From Bacillus sp. AFS041924 (GTDB lineage: Bacteria > Bacillota > Bacilli > Bacillales > Bacillaceae_G), in contig NZ_NULG01000001.1 in NCBI RefSeq assembly GCF_002577195.1, positions 1 to 55,171 on the forward strand: DNA of 55,171 nucleotides. Reading direction: 5' to 3'. Positions 32,311-41,340 of the stretch are shown here, piece by piece. Both the position numbers and the translations under genes were made by a program. How positions within the stretch are numbered: position 1 is the stretch's first letter; the number at the start of each line of letters is the position of its first letter. The notes under the pieces were generated by a model. It saw nothing but the letters and a program-made list of their open reading frames with translations, was not told the origin of the DNA and ran no database searches.

Positions 32311-32762
32311 AAAGAGTGTGCCAAATTGTAACGGGTTCTCTTTTCGGAGGGAAAGTAAGTTTTAATTGCTGAATATCTTTAGCATTACAATTAACACAGT
32401 AAATAACAGGAAAAAAGCATTGAGATGTCTCAATGCTTTTTTATTTTAGGTCAAAATGGGCTCCTTTTGGATACAAAGCGATATATTCTTCGTCTTCAGG
32501 GTTTAAATAAGCTATTTTTACTCCTTCAAGTAGGTTGCTAATCAACCCAAACACCACCCATTATTTATCTAAGATAGATTATATCATTTATTTAAAAAGC
32601 CTAGTCTACAATCAATGTCTATTACTCTTTTAAATAAAATCGCTATTTTTTACAATAAAAAATACAGACCAATAAGTTGCTAATTGGTCTGTCATTTAAC
32701 GATTTTATTACTAGTTTTCTCTCCCAAAGGAGAACCCGTTATCCAAGTTGCACACTCTTTTT
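32311..32762. repeat. 450-bp segment bounded by about 50-bp inverted repeats
   Basis: The left arm (32311-32360: AAAGAGTGTGC... AACGGGTTCTC...) and right arm (32711-32760, complementary: GAGAACCCGTT...GCACACTCTTT) pair over about 50 bp with roughly 80% identity. The interior holds two further hairpins (AGCATTGAGATGTCTCAATGCT at 32417-32438 and a CAGACCAAT...ATTGGTCTG at 32664-32692) and a tiny minus-strand ORF. It abuts the GTPase stop codon. It could be a decayed mobile element or a long RNA structure. Confidence 0.65.
32441..32545 (-). CDS. tiny ORF inside the inverted-repeat segment
   Basis: TTG-started frame of 34 residues, LISNLLEGVKIAYLNPEDEE then YIALYPKGAHFDLK, with a GGGTGGTG upstream. 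The amino-acid composition looks protein-like, and a hairpin terminator follows on the same strand. It may be a real micro-protein or the end of a lost gene. Confidence 0.35.
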   Translation of the reverse strand: MISNLLEGVKIAYLNPEDEEYIALYPKGAHFDLK

Positions 32763-32774
32763 AATTATATTTTT

Positions 32775-33029
32775 CTATTCCTCTGCAACTTCTTCATACG
32801 GAATATGTACAACAATTGTTTGGTAACCCTCTTTAATTTTTACGTAGCCACCCCAAGGGATTTGGAGTATTAAAAAGGCACCCTTTGTATCAATTGAAAA
32901 ATGAGCAATTTTTTCATGTTCTTCATCAAGTAAAAGTACTTCTCTCTCATTCCCTACGGTTCTAATACCAGCATAGCAATGAATTTGTATTTTCCAATTA
33001 CCTAGTCTACTTAATAAGAAATGACTCAT
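32775..33029 (-). CDS. hypothetical protein, 84 residues
   Basis: Not recognised. It has no membrane segment and is beta-rich (EVLLLDEEHEKIAHFSIDTKG, FLILQIPWGGYVKIKEGY). AAGGAGAT precedes the ATG and its end lies just outside the inverted-repeat segment. Confidence 0.6.
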   Translation of the reverse strand: MSHFLLSRLGNWKIQIHCYAGIRTVGNEREVLLLDEEHEKIAHFSIDTKGAFLILQIPWGGYVKIKEGYQTIVVHIPYEEVAEE

Positions 33030-33437
33030 CTAATAGATCTCCTTCTATAAGTGGTTTTTTAAAGCTAAAAGATAAAACTCATTGGAATTTTAGATATTAT
33101 AGAGGTGTTTAATTAGGATAAGTAAATCTTAAATTCATTCTATTCTTTAGAAAGTTAACTTAAAACTATTTAGGTATTTTCATTTCGAACTATTTTTTTC
33201 CTCATTTTTTTTAATCTCTAATTGTTAGAACTGGAATTATGTCCATTACACAAGGTTTTCTATTTATCCCAGTTGTCATCATCTAACATCATTTTAATGA
33301 GAAGTTGTATACCACATAGAAAGAAACATCAATTGGACAAAAATGTCAGGAACTATATCACTACGACTTCAGTGGCGTATTATAAATTGCTATTAATTTT
33401 CAATAAACAAAGATAACAAATTTAAGACAAAAAAAAT
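33030..33437. other. gene-free AT-rich interval
   Basis: About 400 bp. A 64-codon frame here has no ribosome binding site and unconvincing composition. GGACAAAAATGTC (33338-33350) is a small inverted repeat. I see nothing else supportable. Confidence 0.5.
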
Positions 33438-33462
33438 CAAAGGGAACGGAATTCCCTTTGAC
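33438..33462 (-). terminator. terminator of the AKR-SRPBCC operon
   Basis: CAAAGGGAA and TTCCCTTTG form a perfect stem around CGGAA. On the minus strand it is followed by eight T's. Confidence 0.85.
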
Positions 33463-33489
33463 ATTTTTAAATATTAAACTGTTAAAAGC

Positions 33490-33900
33490 TTAAAATGCAT
33501 CTCTTAATGCTTCCAATCCATCTTGATAGATCCCATGGAATAGATTGATTACTTCTTGATCAGTTACATCAACAGGAGTAAAACTTCCAGTCCACACAAC
33601 TATTGATTTATTACTGTCAGAATGTTCTTGAACGCGTATAGTTGATTGATAGTTTGTTACTGGGAATGGTGCTTGCATAATTGAGTACGTATAAAAACGA
33701 TCATTAGGATTGAATGCTTCAAGGCGTTCAATAATTACATCTCCATCCGGATTTGCCAAACTACGAACACGTCCACCTTCACTTAATTCACTATTTGGGA
33801 TATATGGTAACCAATCTGGTAGCGAATTGAATCCGCCAATTAATTGCCATACATTTTCAGGACTTGCAGGAATTTCCATTGTAACTATTGTGCTTACCAA
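33490..33900 (-). CDS. SRPBCC-fold protein (polyketide cyclase/START-like)
   Basis: 136-residue START-like protein from the TTG at 33900, which follows AAAGGAGC; a longer reading to 33954 runs into the upstream gene. TMEIPASPENVWQLIGGFNSLPDWLPYI is the SRPBCC N-terminal helix-grip entrance, and YSIMQAPFPVTNYQSTIRV continues the sheet. The ligand is unknown. It lies 25 bp behind the aldo/keto reductase, so the two form an operon. Confidence 0.82.
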   Translation of the reverse strand: MVSTIVTMEIPASPENVWQLIGGFNSLPDWLPYIPNSELSEGGRVRSLANPDGDVIIERLEAFNPNDRFYTYSIMQAPFPVTNYQSTIRVQEHSDSNKSIVVWTGSFTPVDVTDQEVINLFHGIYQDGLEALRDAF

Positions 33901-33925
33901 TTTATTTCGCTCCTTTTTAAAATGA

Positions 33926-34942
33926 TTATTTAATGTCAATTGGTAGTGGTGCATTTTCTGCTACTAGTTTTTGTTCTCTCATTTCATGCCAAAATGCGGC
34001 TGGAATTACTTCATTTAATGCGGCTTGGTCTTCAGCAATTCGCTCCGGTTTACTTGCACCCGGAATTACTGATGCAACTGATGGATTTGCTAGTGAAAAT
34101 TGTAGAGCTGCTGCTTTCACACTAATACCATGTCGACTTGCAATTCCTTTGATTTTCTCTACTTTCGCGATAATATCAGGTGATGCTTTTTGATATTCGA
34201 AGTGAGTTCCACCAGCTAGAATACCTGAGCTATATGGACCACCAACAATAATATCAACATTTTGTTTAGCAGCCTCAGGCATTAATCGTTGAAGTGCACG
34301 ATCATGATCAAGTAGTGTATAACGACCAGCTAATAAACTAACATCAGGTTTGTATTCACCTAATTCTAATGCGATTTCGATCGGTTCTACTTTATTTACA
34401 CCAAGGCCCCAAGATTTAATAACACCTTCGTCTCGTAATTGTGAAAGTACACGGAAAGCACCAGTGCGAGCAATTTCAAACTGCGCAATCCAATCGTCAC
34501 CATAAAAATCTTGTGCAATATCATGAACATAAACAATGTCTAAGCGATCAGTTTTTAAACGATTTAAACTTTGTTCGATTGAACGTAAAGTAGCGTCAGC
34601 ACTATAATCGTTCACTAGCTTATTCTTACGTCCAAATTCGAATACTCCACCTTTTTCACCTAAGTCACGTTCAGTTACGTCTTCTAGTTCATCAAGAATT
34701 AAACGACCAACCTTTGTACTTAAAACATAGTCATCACGATTGTATCTTGATAATACTTCTCCAAGGCGCATTTCAGCCAATCCTGCACCGTATAAAGGCG
34801 CTGTATCAAAGTAACGAATGCCATTATCCCAAGCTGCTACAACAGTTGCGATAGCTTCTTCATCTGGTATGTTACGGAACATATTTCCTAATGGAGCTGT
34901 TCCAAAACCTAGTTTTCCTGGAAATAAGTTATTCTCTTTCAT
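33926..34942 (-). CDS. aldo/keto reductase
   Basis: NADP(H)-dependent aldo/keto reductase (TIM barrel) of 338 residues. The ATG at 34942 follows TAGGAGGA; upstream Met codons lack a site. The catalytic tetrad is readable: Asp and Tyr in YFDTAPLYGAGLAE, Lys in LSTKVGR, His in IVYVHDIAQ. Cofactor-binding ASVIPGASKPERIAED near the C-terminus is typical. It resembles the D-threo-aldose 1-dehydrogenase/L-fucose dehydrogenase subgroup, but the substrate is not proved. It is probably controlled by the same regulator as the FMN reductase operon, given the shared operator motif. Confidence 0.9.
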   Translation of the reverse strand: MKENNLFPGKLGFGTAPLGNMFRNIPDEEAIATVVAAWDNGIRYFDTAPLYGAGLAEMRLGEVLSRYNRDDYVLSTKVGRLILDELEDVTERDLGEKGGVFEFGRKNKLVNDYSADATLRSIEQSLNRLKTDRLDIVYVHDIAQDFYGDDWIAQFEIARTGAFRVLSQLRDEGVIKSWGLGVNKVEPIEIALELGEYKPDVSLLAGRYTLLDHDRALQRLMPEAAKQNVDIIVGGPYSSGILAGGTHFEYQKASPDIIAKVEKIKGIASRHGISVKAAALQFSLANPSVASVIPGASKPERIAEDQAALNEVIPAAFWHEMREQKLVAENAPLPIDIK

Positions 34943-34978
34943 GTAAATCCTCCTATATATAAACTTCATGTAAAACAT

Positions 34979-35426
34979 GAGGTTAATTTAAATAATGTTT
35001 GTAGTAATTTATGTCCCATAAGGAATCTATTGGCTACATTTGCTATTATGGAATAAATTTATAAAGAAAAGAAGAACGTACTTTTAAGTGCGATAGTAAC
35101 TTGTATGTTCTATAGGCACCTTTTAGTTACATAAGAACAAATTTGTAAGTACTTTATTTAAAAAATAATTGTTAGGGATTAGGCAAAATAGAGCAGATTA
35201 ATATTACGTATAACTTTTTGTAAGAAAGATTTAAATCACATTAACAAATTTGAATCCTGGATTTTTGTAAGGCTAAAGCAGTCCAATTCTATCAGTTACT
35301 TTTAAAAAATTTAAAAAGAGCGGATTTTTCTTGTGCTTTCAAGTAAAATGAATCATATTCAAATAATGCATATGTTTTTTCATGGAGAGAAATCTATACA
35401 TAAATAGAAAAAAACGAGGTTAAGAA
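34979..35426. other. regulatory interval between AKR and dbpA
   Basis: About 450 bp with no gene. It contains the candidate operators at 35078-35130 on the AKR side and an AT-rich leader of about 250 nt before dbpA, with a GAGGTTAAGAA ribosome binding site. I see no riboswitch signature. Confidence 0.5.
35078..35130. promoter_or_regulatory. candidate HxlR-type operators upstream of AKR
   Basis: Two related dyads: GTACTTTTAAGTGC (35078-35091) and CTATAGGCACCTTTTAGTTAC (35110-35130). The second is, in reverse complement, nearly identical to the motif at 3724-3740 next to the HxlR gene (16 of 17 positions). They lie about 135-190 bp upstream of the AKR start. Confidence 0.5.
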
Positions 35427-36872
35427 ATGAATAAAAAAAATTTTGCGGACTATCAAGTAAGTGAGGAAATAAAAAGAGCACTAGCTGTATTAAAATATGA
35501 AACGCCAACTGAGGTTCAGAGTAAAGTCATTCCATTAGCAATGGAAAATCAAGATCTGATTGTAAAATCTCAAACTGGAAGCGGGAAGACTGCCTCATTT
35601 AGTATTCCAGTTTGCGAAATGATAGAGTGGGAGGAAAAAAGACCACAAGCCTTAATTCTTACTCCAACTAGGGAGCTCGCTGCACAAATACGTGAAGATA
35701 TTACGAATATTGGGAGATTTAAACGTATTAAAGCGGTTGCCGTTTATGGAAAAGAACCTTTCACTAAACAAAAGCTAGAATTGGAACAAAAAACTCATGT
35801 AGTCGTTGGTACACCTGGACGGGTCATGGACCATCTTGAACGAGAAACACTAGTTAAAGATCAAATAAAGTATCTTATCATAGATGAAGCTGATGAGATG
35901 CTTAATAGAGGTTTTATCGATGATGTAGAATCAATTATTAACCAGCTACCTTTAAATCGAGTAACGATGGTTTTTTCTGCTACTTTACCGAAAGATGTTG
36001 AAAATCTTTGCCATGAATATATGAAAAATCCTATTCATATTGAGATTGAATCAACCGGAGTAACGGCCGAAAGCATTGAACATTTTTTAATTGAAGTTAT
36101 TGAAGAAGAAAAGATTTCACTCCTTAAAGACGTCACGGTTGTAGAAAATCCAGACAGCTGCCTAATTTTCTGCCGAACGAAGGAACATGTTGATGCTGTG
36201 TATAATGAACTGGAAAAGGCTAATTATTCTTGTGAGAGACTCCATGGGGGACTGGAGCAAGAGGACCGATTTGCTGTAATGGAAGGTTTTAAAATGGGGA
36301 ACTTCCGTTATCTGGTTGCAACCGATGTAGCTGCCAGAGGTATTGATATTGATAATGTGACGCTAGTTATCAACTATGACGTCCCTGTGGAAAAAGAGAG
36401 CTATGTCCATAGAACAGGGAGAACGGGCCGTGCTGGAAATAAAGGAAAAGCAATTACGTTTTCGACTAGTTTTGAAGGAAAGTATATTAAAGCAATTGAA
36501 AAATACATTGGTTTTGAACTATCTACTATAGAAGCTCCTAAACATCAGGACGTGGTTAATGGTAGAGCTACTTTTGAAGAAAAACTAAATAGCAGGCGAA
36601 TTGTAAGAAATAATAAAACTGCCCGAATCAATCAAGATATTATGAAGCTTCATTTTAGCGGCGGAAAAAAGAAGAAAATTCGTGCTGTTGATTTTGTTGG
36701 AACAATCGCAAAAATCCCTGGAGTCACAGTAGAAGATATCGGTATTATAACTATCAAGGATCAGATGTCTTATGTTGATATTCTAAATGGAAAAGGATCA
36801 CTAGTTTTACAAGCGATGGAGAATGCGACTATTAAAGGGAAAAAGCTAAAAGTAAGTAAAGCGATTAAATAA
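35427..36872 (+). CDS. dbpA: ATP-dependent RNA helicase DbpA (YxiN)
   Basis: DEAD-box helicase of 481 residues acting on 23S rRNA hairpin 92 during large-subunit assembly. Helicase motifs in order: Q motif ([13 protein letters not shown]), I SQTGSGKT, Ia [41 protein letters not shown] and [10 protein letters not shown]. The C-terminal 75 residues ([20 protein letters not shown], then [21 protein letters not shown]) are the DbpA-type RNA-binding domain that targets the protein to hairpin 92. The length and tail match B. subtilis YxiN. It is monocistronic with its own terminator. Confidence 0.95.
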   Translation: MNKKNFADYQVSEEIKRALAVLKYETPTEVQSKVIPLAMENQDLIVKSQTGSGKTASFSIPVCEMIEWEEKRPQALILTPTRELAAQIREDITNIGRFKRIKAVAVYGKEPFTKQKLELEQKTHVVVGTPGRVMDHLERETLVKDQIKYLIIDEADEMLNRGFIDDVESIINQLPLNRVTMVFSATLPKDVENLCHEYMKNPIHIEIESTGVTAESIEHFLIEVIEEEKISLLKDVTVVENPDSCLIFCRTKEHVDAVYNELEKANYSCERLHGGLEQEDRFAVMEGFKMGNFRYLVATDVAARGIDIDNVTLVINYDVPVEKESYVHRTGRTGRAGNKGKAITFSTSFEGKYIKAIEKYIGFELSTIEAPKHQDVVNGRATFEEKLNSRRIVRNNKTARINQDIMKLHFSGGKKKKIRAVDFVGTIAKIPGVTVEDIGIITIKDQMSYVDILNGKGSLVLQAMENATIKGKKLKVSKAIK

Positions 36873-36909
36873 AGAATTTTTTAGAAAGCCGTATATTTAG
36901 ACCAATTTT

Positions 36910-36945
36910 AAAGTCGATGCCCAAAACGGATATCGACTTTTTTTC
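36910..36945 (+). terminator. dbpA terminator
   Basis: AAAGTCGAT pairs with ATCGACTTT around an 11-nt loop, followed by TTTTT. Confidence 0.85.
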
Positions 36946-37120
36946 TTCAAATAGAGGAATTTATTACATTCATATTCAATAAGTTCTTATAGGGGAGGCG
37001 CAAGGTGTAAAATTATTAACCACTTAATTATTTTCCTTATATAATTAAAGCTTGGGTTCGTTTTATTAGAAAAAGTTTAGTTCAATAAAGTGAAGCTATT
37101 TATTAAGGCGGTGTAAACCT

Positions 37121-37615
37121 ATGAACAATAGTCCTTTTGTAAAAGAATACTCGAATAATTACCAATCACAAGTTGTCCAATTAATTCTTGGAATTCAGCA
37201 ACAAGAATATAATATTCAGATAACGAAAGATGACCAACCCGATTTGTTTAAAATAGAGGAATTTTATCAGAGTGGTAAAGGAAACTTTTGGGTGGCTCTT
37301 TATGGGGATAAAGTAGTTGGTACAATTAGTTTTTTAGACATTGGGAATAAAGAACTTGCATTAAGAAAGATGTTTGTAGATAAAGAATTCCGTGGTGCAA
37401 AATATAATACGGCAAGTCTTTTATTAAAAAATGCGCTTAAATGGGCAAAAGAAAAGTCAATAAAAACAGTTTATCTCGGAACAACACCGCAATTTTTAGC
37501 TGCCCATAGATTTTATGAAAAAAATGGATTTAAAAGTGTAGCAATTACAGATTTGCCTGAAAGTTTTCCAGTGTTACAGGTCGATAAAAAATTCTACAAG
37601 TATTCGGTGGATTAA
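37121..37615 (+). CDS. GNAT N-acetyltransferase
   Basis: Acetyltransferase of 164 residues. FWVALYGDKVVGTISFLDIGN leads into LRKMFVDKEFRGAKYNTASLLL (motif A with the R-G loop) and FLAAHRFYEKNGFKSV (motif B). The SIKTVYLGTTPQFLAAH segment is typical of a group of small-molecule acetyltransferases. The substrate is unknown. GGCGG precedes the ATG. About 60 bp upstream, TTTAGTTCAATAAAGTG resembles the cassette-boundary tail of the 9.8-15 kb stretch. Confidence 0.85.
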   Translation: MNNSPFVKEYSNNYQSQVVQLILGIQQQEYNIQITKDDQPDLFKIEEFYQSGKGNFWVALYGDKVVGTISFLDIGNKELALRKMFVDKEFRGAKYNTASLLLKNALKWAKEKSIKTVYLGTTPQFLAAHRFYEKNGFKSVAITDLPESFPVLQVDKKFYKYSVD

Positions 37616-37744
37616 CCTCAAATCGATCGTTAAATCTTTAGCTTAGAGTGATGAAACAACGTTAAAATGAAGAAAAATTTGTATGATATTTTCAACTCAA
37701 AATTACTAATTAAATTTACATACCAAAATAAATAAAAAAATATT

Positions 37745-37773
37745 TTGACTATTTTCGCATTTTGTGACAAAAT
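37745..37773 (+). promoter_or_regulatory. possible metE leader promoter
   Basis: TTGACT, 17 bp and CAAAAT precede the riboswitch. The -35 is good and the -10 is poor. Confidence 0.35.
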
Positions 37774-37824
37774 GATGAAAACTAAATAGTAGGGAATAGG
37801 TGTAAATGAGATTTCATAATTTGA

Positions 37825-38040
37825 ATTCATTTACTTAAAAGGGAAGTTTGGTGTAATATTCCAACACGGTCCCGCCACTGTAATAGAGGAGTAAATAAAT
37901 AGATGCCACTTATTAAATATAGGGAAGGCGTTTATTTACATAGATTCTTAAGTCAGGAGACCTGCCTATTCTAACGACGCTGTTTGACCTACGAGAGATA
38001 GGGAGGTGCCTTATGGAAAGAAAGCTTAAGTTAAAGTATT
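37825..38040 (+). ncRNA. cobalamin riboswitch
   Basis: The conserved B12 elements are visible in order: AAAGGGAAGTTTGGTGTAA (37838-37856), the CGGTCCCGCCACTGTAAT core with the GCCACTG box (37874-37880), and AGTCAGGAGACCTGCC (37951-37966) with its adjacent CGACGCTG. It lies upstream of the B12-independent methionine synthase gene, so adenosylcobalamin binding should switch off metE when B12 is available for the MetH route. The exact ends were not folded. Confidence 0.93.
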
Positions 38041-38065
38041 CTAATTATTTATGTTTTCCAACTTA

Positions 38066-38106
38066 AAGGCATTTTTGTCTCTTATGAGATGAAAATGCTT
38101 TTTTAT
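38066..38106 (+). terminator. riboswitch-controlled terminator of metE
   Basis: AGGCATTTTTGTCTC pairs with GAGATGAAAATGCTTTTTT around TTAT. It lies between the aptamer and the metE start, so it is the likely expression platform. Confidence 0.85.
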
Positions 38107-38132
38107 TTTACTAAAAAAAGGAGAGGGATAAA

Positions 38133-40418
38133 TTGGTACACATAAGTAATTTGGGATATCCGAGAATTGGTGAAAATCGAGAATGGAAAAAAACTTTAGA
38201 GAGCTTTTGGCAAAAGAAAATTAATCAAGAAGAATTTGAAAAAGAAATGAAATCACTGAGATTACGATCAATTCAAAAGCAGCATGATTTAGGAGTAGAG
38301 TTAATACCTGTAAATGATTTTACGTATTATGATCATGTATTAGATTTTGCTACGATGTTTGGTTGGATTCCTAGTAGATTTGGAGATAGTAACGAAAGAC
38401 CAAGTTTAGAAACATATTTTGCACTTGCTAGAGGTAGTAAGAACGTAGTAGCTTGTGAAATGACAAAATGGTTTAATACAAACTATCACTATATCGTTCC
38501 TGAATATAATAAGGACAAGCCATCAAGATTATTATTCAACAAACCATTAGAAGCATATAAAGAGGCGTTCACTGAACTAGGTATAAAAACTAAACCTGTC
38601 ATTCTAGGAATCTATACATTTGTACAGTTAGCAAAAGGTTATCAAAAAGAAGAAAAACGAAACATTATTAGTAAGCTTTTACCTGTTTATATTCAATTGC
38701 TAAAACAACTTGAGAATGAAGGTGTTGAGTGGGTACAAATAGATGAGCCTTGTTTCGTACTTGAAGAAACAAGTGAAGAGATTAGTTTTATAAAAGAGGT
38801 TTATGAAGAAATTACGAAAGCTGTGCCTTCTTTATCAATTATGCTTCAAACTTACTTTGAGTCAGTTGAACAATATAAAGAACTAATAACTTTCCCAGTG
38901 GAAGGAATTGGTCTTGATTTTGTACACGGTAAAGTTGGAAATTTACAGTCAATTAATAAGTATGGATTTCCAAATGAAAAAGTATTAGGTGTAGGTATTA
39001 TTAATGGACGTAATATTTGGAGAAATGATTTAACTGAATCAATTAATTTATTAAATTCACTTAAAGCATTAATTAAACCAAAAGATTGGTGGATTCAACC
39101 GTCAAGTAGTTTACTTCATGTACCGGTTACAAAAATTGAAGAAGATTCATTAAATGAAACATTATTCGAGGCTTTATCGTTTGCAGATGAGAAATTAGAA
39201 GAGTTAGTGTTACTAAAAAATTTATTAATAAATAAAGAGAACTTATTTGAAAATGAAGTTGAATATGTAAATAATTGTTTAGTAAATTTAAAACAGCTTA
39301 GCGAAAAAAATCATTCAATTAGTGAGCTAGAATCCGTAAATGAAGACGATTTTAGTAGACAAGTACCGTTTCAATTACGATATCCATTGCAAAATAAAGT
39401 GCTGAACTTACCAATTTTACCTACTACGACGATAGGAAGCTTTCCTCAAACGAAGGAAATTAAACAAATAAGACAGCAATGGAGAAAAGGAAATATAGAC
39501 GATTCAGAATATATGGATCAGATTAAATTAAAAATTAAGCAATGGATTGAGATCCAAGAAAACATTGATATGGATGTACTAGTTCACGGTGAATATGAAC
39601 GAACTGATATGGTTGAATATTTTGGTGAGAAATTAGAGGGATTTGCTTTTACGAAAAAAGCCTGGGTTCAATCTTATGGCTCTCGATGTGTTAAACCGCC
39701 AATTATTTATCGTAGGGTTGAATTTACAAAGCCAATTACTGTGAACGAAACTGAGTATGCCCAAAGCTTAACATCTAAACCTGTTAAAGGTATGTTAACA
39801 GGCCCGGTTACGATATTAAATTGGTCATTTGTTCGAGAGGATCTTACAAAAGAAGAAGTTGCGAATGAAATAGCATTAGCTTTACGTAAAGAAGTAAAAG
39901 CACTTGAATCGGCTGGAATATCAATCATTCAAGTTGATGAGCCTGCAATAAGAGAAGGGTTACCTCTGAAAAGAAGAGATTGGGATCAATATTTAAATTG
40001 GGTTACAAGAGCATTTCGTTTAACTACTTCTAGTGTTCGAAATGAAACGCAAATTCATACACATATGTGTTATAGCAATTTTAGCGATATTATGGAAGCA
40101 ATTATTGAGTTAGATGCTGATGTTATTTCAATTGAACATGCGAGAAGCCATCAAGGATTTTCTACATTTTTATCTGAGAGTCCTTATCCTTTTGGAATCG
40201 GATTAGGTGTGTATGATATTCACAGTCCGAGGGTGCCTTCAATTGAGGAAATGGAAGAAAATATTTTAAGCTCTTTAAAAGTATGTGATACAAATAGATT
40301 TTGGGTTAATCCAGACTGTGGTTTAAAGACACGAAATGAAACTGAGGTAATAGATGCCTTATCAAATATGGTAAAATCTGCGAAAAAAGTTAGAGAAAAA
40401 TTTTATTCAATTATTTAA
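38133..40418 (+). CDS. metE: cobalamin-independent methionine synthase
   Basis: MetE of 761 residues, full length, transferring the methyl group of 5-methyltetrahydropteroyl-triglutamate to homocysteine. The N-terminal barrel starts VHISNLGYPRIGENREWKK. The C-terminal barrel opens with LPTTTIGSFPQTKEIK and carries the Zn site: His and Cys in IHTHMCYSNF (about 642-644), Glu further on in ISIEHARS, and Cys in NPDCGLKTR (about 729). The start is TTG at 38133 after GGAGAGGG. It is regulated by the cobalamin riboswitch upstream, which implies that the organism also has a B12-dependent MetH. Confidence 0.97.
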   Translation: MVHISNLGYPRIGENREWKKTLESFWQKKINQEEFEKEMKSLRLRSIQKQHDLGVELIPVNDFTYYDHVLDFATMFGWIPSRFGDSNERPSLETYFALARGSKNVVACEMTKWFNTNYHYIVPEYNKDKPSRLLFNKPLEAYKEAFTELGIKTKPVILGIYTFVQLAKGYQKEEKRNIISKLLPVYIQLLKQLENEGVEWVQIDEPCFVLEETSEEISFIKEVYEEITKAVPSLSIMLQTYFESVEQYKELITFPVEGIGLDFVHGKVGNLQSINKYGFPNEKVLGVGIINGRNIWRNDLTESINLLNSLKALIKPKDWWIQPSSSLLHVPVTKIEEDSLNETLFEALSFADEKLEELVLLKNLLINKENLFENEVEYVNNCLVNLKQLSEKNHSISELESVNEDDFSRQVPFQLRYPLQNKVLNLPILPTTTIGSFPQTKEIKQIRQQWRKGNIDDSEYMDQIKLKIKQWIEIQENIDMDVLVHGEYERTDMVEYFGEKLEGFAFTKKAWVQSYGSRCVKPPIIYRRVEFTKPITVNETEYAQSLTSKPVKGMLTGPVTILNWSFVREDLTKEEVANEIALALRKEVKALESAGISIIQVDEPAIREGLPLKRRDWDQYLNWVTRAFRLTTSSVRNETQIHTHMCYSNFSDIMEAIIELDADVISIEHARSHQGFSTFLSESPYPFGIGLGVYDIHSPRVPSIEEMEENILSSLKVCDTNRFWVNPDCGLKTRNETEVIDALSNMVKSAKKVREKFYSII

Positions 40419-40434
40419 TGACAGGGTGAAATCG

Positions 40435-40929
40435 ATGAATGGTAGATATGTAAAAGAATCCAGAGTATTTGATAGTAGTAGAATATTTCCAACTGATTTA
40501 AATAACCATGGTACATTATTCGGTGGAAAGATGCTTGCTGCGATGGACTTAATTGCCTCTATTTCAGCAACAAAGCATTCGAGAATGGAATGTGTAACCG
40601 CATCGATGGATTCAGTCGAGTTTCTTTGTCCAGTTCGTGAAAGTGACTGCATATATTATGAATCGTTCGTAATCTTAACAGGTTCAAGCTCAATGGAAGT
40701 ATTTGTTCGAGCAACAGCAGAAGATTTGCTTTCAGGTGAAAAAAGGGTAGCAGCAACATGTTTTGTAACTTTTGTTGCACTAAAAGATGGAAAGCCTCAT
40801 AAAGTAGTAGAGGCAATACCAGAAACTGAAGAAGAAATTAAATTGCAGCAATTAGCATTTAAGCGTTTAGAAAGTCGCCAATTAAGAAAAAAATTAAGTA
40901 AAGAATTGGCATTAATTTGGAAAGAATAA
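40435..40929 (+). CDS. acyl-CoA thioesterase (hotdog fold)
   Basis: YkhA/BfiT-type acyl-CoA thioesterase, 164 residues from the ATG at 40435 (AGGGTGA at 6 nt; the GTG at 40426 overlaps that site). TDLNNHGTLFGGKMLAAMDLIASISATKHS contains the conserved Asn-His-G-x-x-FGG with the catalytic Asp in the long helix. VTASMDSVEFLCPVRESDCI is the second strand pair. It probably hydrolyses medium- or long-chain acyl-CoA. It lies 16 bp after metE, so part of its expression may fall under the riboswitch. Confidence 0.88.
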   Translation: MNGRYVKESRVFDSSRIFPTDLNNHGTLFGGKMLAAMDLIASISATKHSRMECVTASMDSVEFLCPVRESDCIYYESFVILTGSSSMEVFVRATAEDLLSGEKRVAATCFVTFVALKDGKPHKVVEAIPETEEEIKLQQLAFKRLESRQLRKKLSKELALIWKE

Positions 40930-41340
40930 AAGTAATGATTGAAATCATACTAAAAGTAAGCTAAGATTAAATTAATATTTTTAAGGAGGCATCAAATTTA
41001 GACACTATGTACAATATCCGATAACTTTTTAAGCTAAAGAATTTTATAGCAAAAAAGTACTCTGCCTGAAATCAGAGAATTTGGATAAGTATGTCTATTT
41101 TTTGAGCCCATGAAGAATATTAAGTAAATCCATTCAATTTAAAAAAATGGATTATTTAATCGTAACTTCGTAACATGAAACTTTTGTATATAATTTTTAG
41201 TATATACAAGGCTTATTAAATTACATCCAATTTACACACAGGCAGATACTGCTTGTGTGTTTTTATTTGCTCTGTTATTAGATTCGATTGATTTTTGAAT
41301 TTAAACAGGGAATATTTTAAAATCGGATGGAGTGAAGTAT
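40930..41340 (+). promoter_or_regulatory. ABC-F gene leader with possible attenuator
   Basis: A 400-bp leader without ordinary genes. A TATAAT-like hexamer lies near 41188. A 14-codon frame (41175-41219, MKLLYIIFSIYKAY) has no good ribosome binding site. A perfect TGTATATA/TATATACA hairpin is at 41185-41208. A terminator (ACACACAGGCAG...CTGCTTGTGTGTTTTT, 41234-41264) lies 76 bp before the ABC-F start. This resembles the antibiotic-responsive leaders of ABC-F resistance genes, but function is inferred. Confidence 0.4.

Noticed and set aside
33222-33416. 64-residue + strand ORF
   Set aside because: No ribosome binding site, no terminator and unconvincing composition.
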